A stretch of 64,000 nucleotides of DNA from Pseudorasbora parva. Lineage: Eukaryota > Chordata > Actinopteri > Cypriniformes > Gobionidae. Below the pieces are notes generated by a model. The model had not been told where the DNA came from. It was given only the letters and a program-made list of their open reading frames with translations, and did not search any database. The position numbers and the translations under genes were made by a program. Shown here in pieces: positions 61,088-64,000 of the stretch. Each line of letters begins with the position of its first letter. Within the stretch, counting starts at the first letter, position 1. The DNA is taken from positions 17,973,933 to 18,037,932 of the forward strand of contig NC_090174.1 in assembly GCF_024679245.1 (NCBI RefSeq), in the 5' to 3' direction.

Positions 61088-62584
61088 TCAGGGCCGCTTC
61101 CCCTTGCGCTTGCCGGCAGGCTTAGCGATCTGGACAGGTTGGGCGCCACCCTTGCGCCCGGCACCCTGCTTGGCCTGTGGAGGCTGCTGCTTTGGCTTGG
61201 CAGGGGCGGAGGCGGACGCTGGGGGACGCCCTCGGCGACGAGCAGGCGGGGGAGCTGCGGCCGGCGACTGGGTGGAGGCAGCAGCAGGTCCCCGGGGCAG
61301 GATGTTCCTGATAGCCTCCGTCTGCTTCTGGGCCACCGAGAACTGCTGGGCAAAGTCCTCGATGGCGTCGCCGAAGAGGCTGGCCTGACAGATAGGGGCG
61401 TTCAGGAAGCGGACCTTGTCCGCTTCACGCATATCTGCCAGGTTCAGCCACAGGTGGCGTTCCTGGACCACCAGAGTGGACATCGCCCGACCCAGGGAGC
61501 GTGCAGTGACTTTCGTCGCTCGTAGAGCGAGGTCCGTCGCCGCACGCAGTTCCTGCATAACGCCCTGGTCGGAACTTCCCTCGTGCAGTTCCATGAGCGC
61601 TTTGGCCTGGTAGACCTGCAGGAGCGCCATGGCATGCAAAGCCGATGCGGCTTCTCCACAGGCTGTGTAAGCCTTGCCGGTCAGCCCGGACAAGAACTTA
61701 CACGCCCGGGAGGGGAGACGCGGGGCACCACGCCAGTCCGCAGCGGTCTTGGGACACAGGTGCATCGCCACTGACCGCTCGACCGGGGGGATTCCCACGT
61801 AACCCTTCACCGCACCGCCATCGAGGGAGGTGAGGACGGAGGAGTCCGTCGATCGCGAGCGAGCGCTATACGGCGCTGCCCACGACTTCGAGATCTCCTG
61901 ATGCACTTCCGGGAAGAAAGGCACCGGGGCGGGGCGCTGAGAACCAGCACGGGCCGTCCCGAGAAACCAATCGTCCAGCCGCGAAGGTTCGGGACACGGT
62001 GGAGGGTTCCACTCGAGCCCTACGCTTGCGGCGGCCCGGGAAAGCATAGCCGTAAGCTCTGGGTCAGACTCGGGCAACGCTGTCACACCCGAAGGGGGCA
62101 GCGCAGCCGAATCCTCATCCTCAGAGCCCATTAGCTCGTCCCCCGATGCAGCGACCGACATCCTGTCTTCCGCCGGAGCCCCAAAGGAAACGGCTGGCAC
62201 TCCACGTGAGAGGTCAGCACGCTCCTCCGGAAACTCCACCGGCGCAGCGGAGGGGGGAGGGGCCCGAGGAGCCATATGACCCGGCGGGTTTGCCCTGACC
62301 GTCACCCTCAGGTCCCCACCCAAGTCATCAGCCAGAGTAGCAGCCCTCTGCTTAGGCGCAGAAGGACCGCTAGACCGGGGGATGCGCGAGGGTGCTCCAC
62401 TTGCCTTGAGGTATTGGAGTCTGGACCGTAACACTGCGATGGTCATGTTCCCGCAATGGGAACATGAGTCATTCACGAACGCAGCCTCTGCGTGCTGAGT
62501 GCCCAGACACGAGAGACAACGAACATGACCGTCAAGCGGGGACAGAAAGCGACCGCACCCAGAAACACACGGTTTGAATGACAT
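61088..62584 (-). CDS. DIRS gag-like protein (ORF1)
   Basis: 498 residues. The N-terminus carries paired cysteines, C6/C10, C23/C26 and C41/C44, with H20, H31 and H43 nearby (GHVRCLSCLGTQH, NDSCSHC), a probable zinc-binding region. A Pro/Ser-rich linker (about 65-230) is followed by a helical region (about 290-440, with TGKAYTACGEAASALHAMAL and VQERHLWLNLADM) of the kind found in DIRS gag. The C-terminal tail is rich in Pro, Ala, Lys and Arg (GKRKGKRP), suited to RNA binding. No stop or frameshift. The ATG at 62584 follows a 5' leader of about 330 bases from the terminal repeat core. Confidence 0.9.
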   Translation of the reverse strand: MSFKPCVSGCGRFLSPLDGHVRCLSCLGTQHAEAAFVNDSCSHCGNMTIAVLRSRLQYLKASGAPSRIPRSSGPSAPKQRAATLADDLGGDLRVTVRANPPGHMAPRAPPPSAAPVEFPEERADLSRGVPAVSFGAPAEDRMSVAASGDELMGSEDEDSAALPPSGVTALPESDPELTAMLSRAAASVGLEWNPPPCPEPSRLDDWFLGTARAGSQRPAPVPFFPEVHQEISKSWAAPYSARSRSTDSSVLTSLDGGAVKGYVGIPPVERSVAMHLCPKTAADWRGAPRLPSRACKFLSGLTGKAYTACGEAASALHAMALLQVYQAKALMELHEGSSDQGVMQELRAATDLALRATKVTARSLGRAMSTLVVQERHLWLNLADMREADKVRFLNAPICQASLFGDAIEDFAQQFSVAQKQTEAIRNILPRGPAAASTQSPAAAPPPARRRGRPPASASAPAKPKQQPPQAKQGAGRKGGAQPVQIAKPAGKRKGKRP

Positions 62585-62909
62585 CTTGAAAAAGACGCAG
62601 GGTCAAACCGTGTTGCTCTTTTAGGATGGAAAACTGCTCTTTTAGTTGTGCTGAAGCACTCAGGGAGATGACCGCGGTCAGCACGCAGTCCGAATGCAAG
62701 CCTGCGTGTGACACTCAAACAGGGGGAAAACGCCCAGCGAACCAACAATGGAAGCTCTTTTATATTGAATACAAACAATTGCAACTTGGTCGGTCTCTCG
62801 CTGAGAAGCGCTGTAACACCCGCACTGGCAGTTCTCCTTCCTCTTTCTCCAAGACTCAGTCTTAAACACTCTTCGTGGAAACAGAATGAACTGTTCGGCT
62901 CCGAAGTTG

Positions 62910-63100
62910 AAAGCATTTGATCTACCATTCCACTTCCTATTTATACCCGCGCTGCGGGGCGGAGCGTGGAATGTGTGGATCACATGCCAATCTCCGATTG
63001 TCTCGTTTTTTACACTCGAAGTGGATAGGTCTCTGAGGGCAGATCCCAATTCGTCGGTTCAGTTCTGACGTACGTCGAACGTGACCGACTGAAAGGGAAC
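62910..63100. repeat. DIRS terminal repeat, right end (5' end of the element)
   Basis: The core 62910-63076 is the inverted copy of 56680-56846. The outer extension 63077-63100 ends in GACTGAAAGGGAAC and differs from the outer extension of the other end, as in DIRS. Confidence 0.93.
62938..62945 (-). promoter_or_regulatory. TATA box of the DIRS element
   Basis: The minus strand reads GGGTATAAATAGG inside the 5' terminal repeat, about 355 bases before the gag ATG. The mirrored TATAAATA at 56811-56818 lies in the other terminal repeat, on the plus strand, so antisense transcription from that end is also possible. Confidence 0.7.
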
Positions 63101-63809
63101 TTTCAATTATTTGTCCAATTAACCTAATAGTTTCCCAAAAATCTCACTAAGGTGAAGTTGCATCAGTGGCAGAACAATGATAGAAGAATATTGTCTGCAA
63201 AAAGAGCTATTTTATGTTAATTTTTATACCGTCTCTATTTCTTCTAATTGTAATTGCAAATGGTTCAATGGCTTAAAGAAAAAGTAGTAGGAGGTAAAGA
63301 GGAGAGCCATGTCTGCATCCTCTAGAAATATTAAAACGTCTTTGATACCATATTATTAGTCAGGACCATAGCTTCTTTAGCAGAGCAATGAAATTTCAGA
63401 TCTTTAGTATTGTGTATACTTAATTTAGCCAAGGCAGTAAAGCCATTGCCTTGTTACAAATATGATAGGACAATCACCACCACCACTAAAGACTGTTGAT
63501 GATAACTAGAATATCTAAATCTCCTCATCGACATGACAATCAGTGACACTGATCCTTAACCAACCTGTCTACTGTGTGATGACTTCGATGATCTTCAACC
63601 AGATGGAACTGGACAAATACTCTGAATGTTCTGCTCTAATATGACTTCTGACTGAATCAAAATCATACACTGTTTGTTTGTTGGCCAGGGGAGAACTGCA
63701 CCCCGACTAAGCGTGGTTTCTTTTTATTTGGTTGCCTTTAATCCCACTCTTTAAACTCCCAAATAAAACAATTTAGTTTTTTTTCCACTTCCCTGGGGAT
63801 GGTCTCGAT
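63101..63809. other. Non-coding DNA right of the DIRS element
   Basis: No gene was seen. 63661-63745 (AATCATACACTGTTTGTTTG, GGCCAGGGGAGAACTG) is a relative of the repeat at 50609-50720. Confidence 0.6.
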
Positions 63810-63930
63810 GGGCCTCATCCTCAATCATCTCAATAGTTCAGTAGTCAGGGCACTGATCAGGGAGTCAGCCCATTGACTTATGTTCTAATCACTGCCCTGA
63901 TTAGTGGACTAGTAAGATGATTGAAGCCCG
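63810..63930. mobile_element. Foldback MITE-like hairpin
   Basis: The left arm (CAATCATCTCAATAGTTCAG, TCAGGGCACTGATCA) pairs imperfectly with the right arm (CACTGCCCTGATTAGTGG, AAGATGATTGAAGCCCG). About 120 bp, non-coding. Confidence 0.75.
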
Positions 63931-64000
63931 ATCTCCACGTCTGAGAAGTTTCGCTTTTTTGACGTCTTCCGTGTGTCCATGGCGTAAAATGAGGGTGTGG

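Larger units (their letters stand above)
56631..63100 (-). mobile_element. DIRS-type tyrosine-recombinase retrotransposon, apparently full length
   Basis: 6.47 kb on the minus strand. The order is 5' terminal repeat, gag, RT/RNase H, tyrosine recombinase, internal complementary region, 3' terminal repeat. All three coding frames are open. Inverted repeat cores of 167 bp lie at 62910-63076 and 56680-56846. Each end has its own outer extension, and the internal complementary region at 56910-57023 is complementary to both extensions. Both termini share GTT in element orientation (63100-63098 and 56633-56631), the trinucleotide of the circle junction. No flanking duplication is seen, as expected for recombinase insertion. 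Confidence 0.95.

Noticed and set aside
58883..61525. Plus-strand frames of 95-206 codons inside the DIRS element
   Set aside because: They lie antisense to gag and RT/RNase H and reflect the GC-rich codon use of those genes; no family motif is present.

Overview
The window looks like a gene-poor, transposon-dense stretch of a teleost chromosome, most probably a cyprinid (zebrafish/carp group). The evidence is the mix of repeats: very long (CA)n, (TA)n and (ATT)n microsatellites, DIRS, gypsy, BEL/Pao, L1-like and L2-like retroelements, Tc1, hAT and Harbinger-like DNA elements, and many foldback MITEs. The species call rests on remembered repeat families and was not checked by a search. Only one host gene is recognisable: the last two exons of a C11orf54-type (PTD012) ester hydrolase on the minus strand at 28.47-28.89 kb.

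Layout. 0.19-2.81 kb is a minisatellite of 13 full units of about 198 bp. 3.8-14.8 kb is a higher-order tandem array: a composite unit of about 3 kb, itself made of dispersed repeats and (CA)n tracts, is present three times plus a partial fourth; units 2 and 3 are nearly identical. 14.8-18.8 kb continues with relatives of the same repeats, including a 654-bp tandem duplication. 18.8-20.1 kb is unassigned. 20.1-24.2 kb is a candidate AT-rich element with CATATATG-rich ends, a foldback inside it, and a CpG-rich, splice-donor-bearing promoter-like patch on the minus strand. 24.3-28.3 kb holds a Harbinger-like relic with a Myb/SANT exon, a 178-bp hAT MITE with a perfect 8-bp target duplication, and a 1.9-kb hAT-like element carrying a nested TTAA-flanked element. 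After the C11orf54 exons comes AT-rich DNA with foldbacks.

33.4-36.9 kb is a broken L1-like LINE on the minus strand. 37.0-40.4 kb is the 5' LTR, gag, protease and integrase of a gypsy element that has lost reverse transcriptase/RNase H. 40.9-41.5 kb holds BEL/Pao integrase and hAT exon scraps. 42.9-44.4 kb is an element in element. 45.1-48.2 kb is a plus-strand L2-like LINE with an (ATT)n tail. 49.5-54.7 kb is a mosaic of direct and inverted duplications containing Tc1 pieces. It also holds a 549-bp element whose insertion is proved by a 9-bp target duplication and by an empty copy of the same site inside the window. 54.7-56.4 kb is a hAT-like element with a nested TTA-flanked element.

56.63-63.10 kb is the most complete system: a DIRS tyrosine-recombinase retrotransposon on the minus strand. 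It has open gag, RT/RNase H and recombinase frames, 167-bp inverted terminal repeat cores, and an internal complementary region that matches both ends base for base. In the DIRS model these parts work together: reverse transcriptase makes the DNA, the internal complementary region templates joining of the ends into a circle, and the recombinase inserts the circle without a staggered-cut target duplication. No convincing tRNA, full rRNA, CRISPR or bacterial feature was seen.
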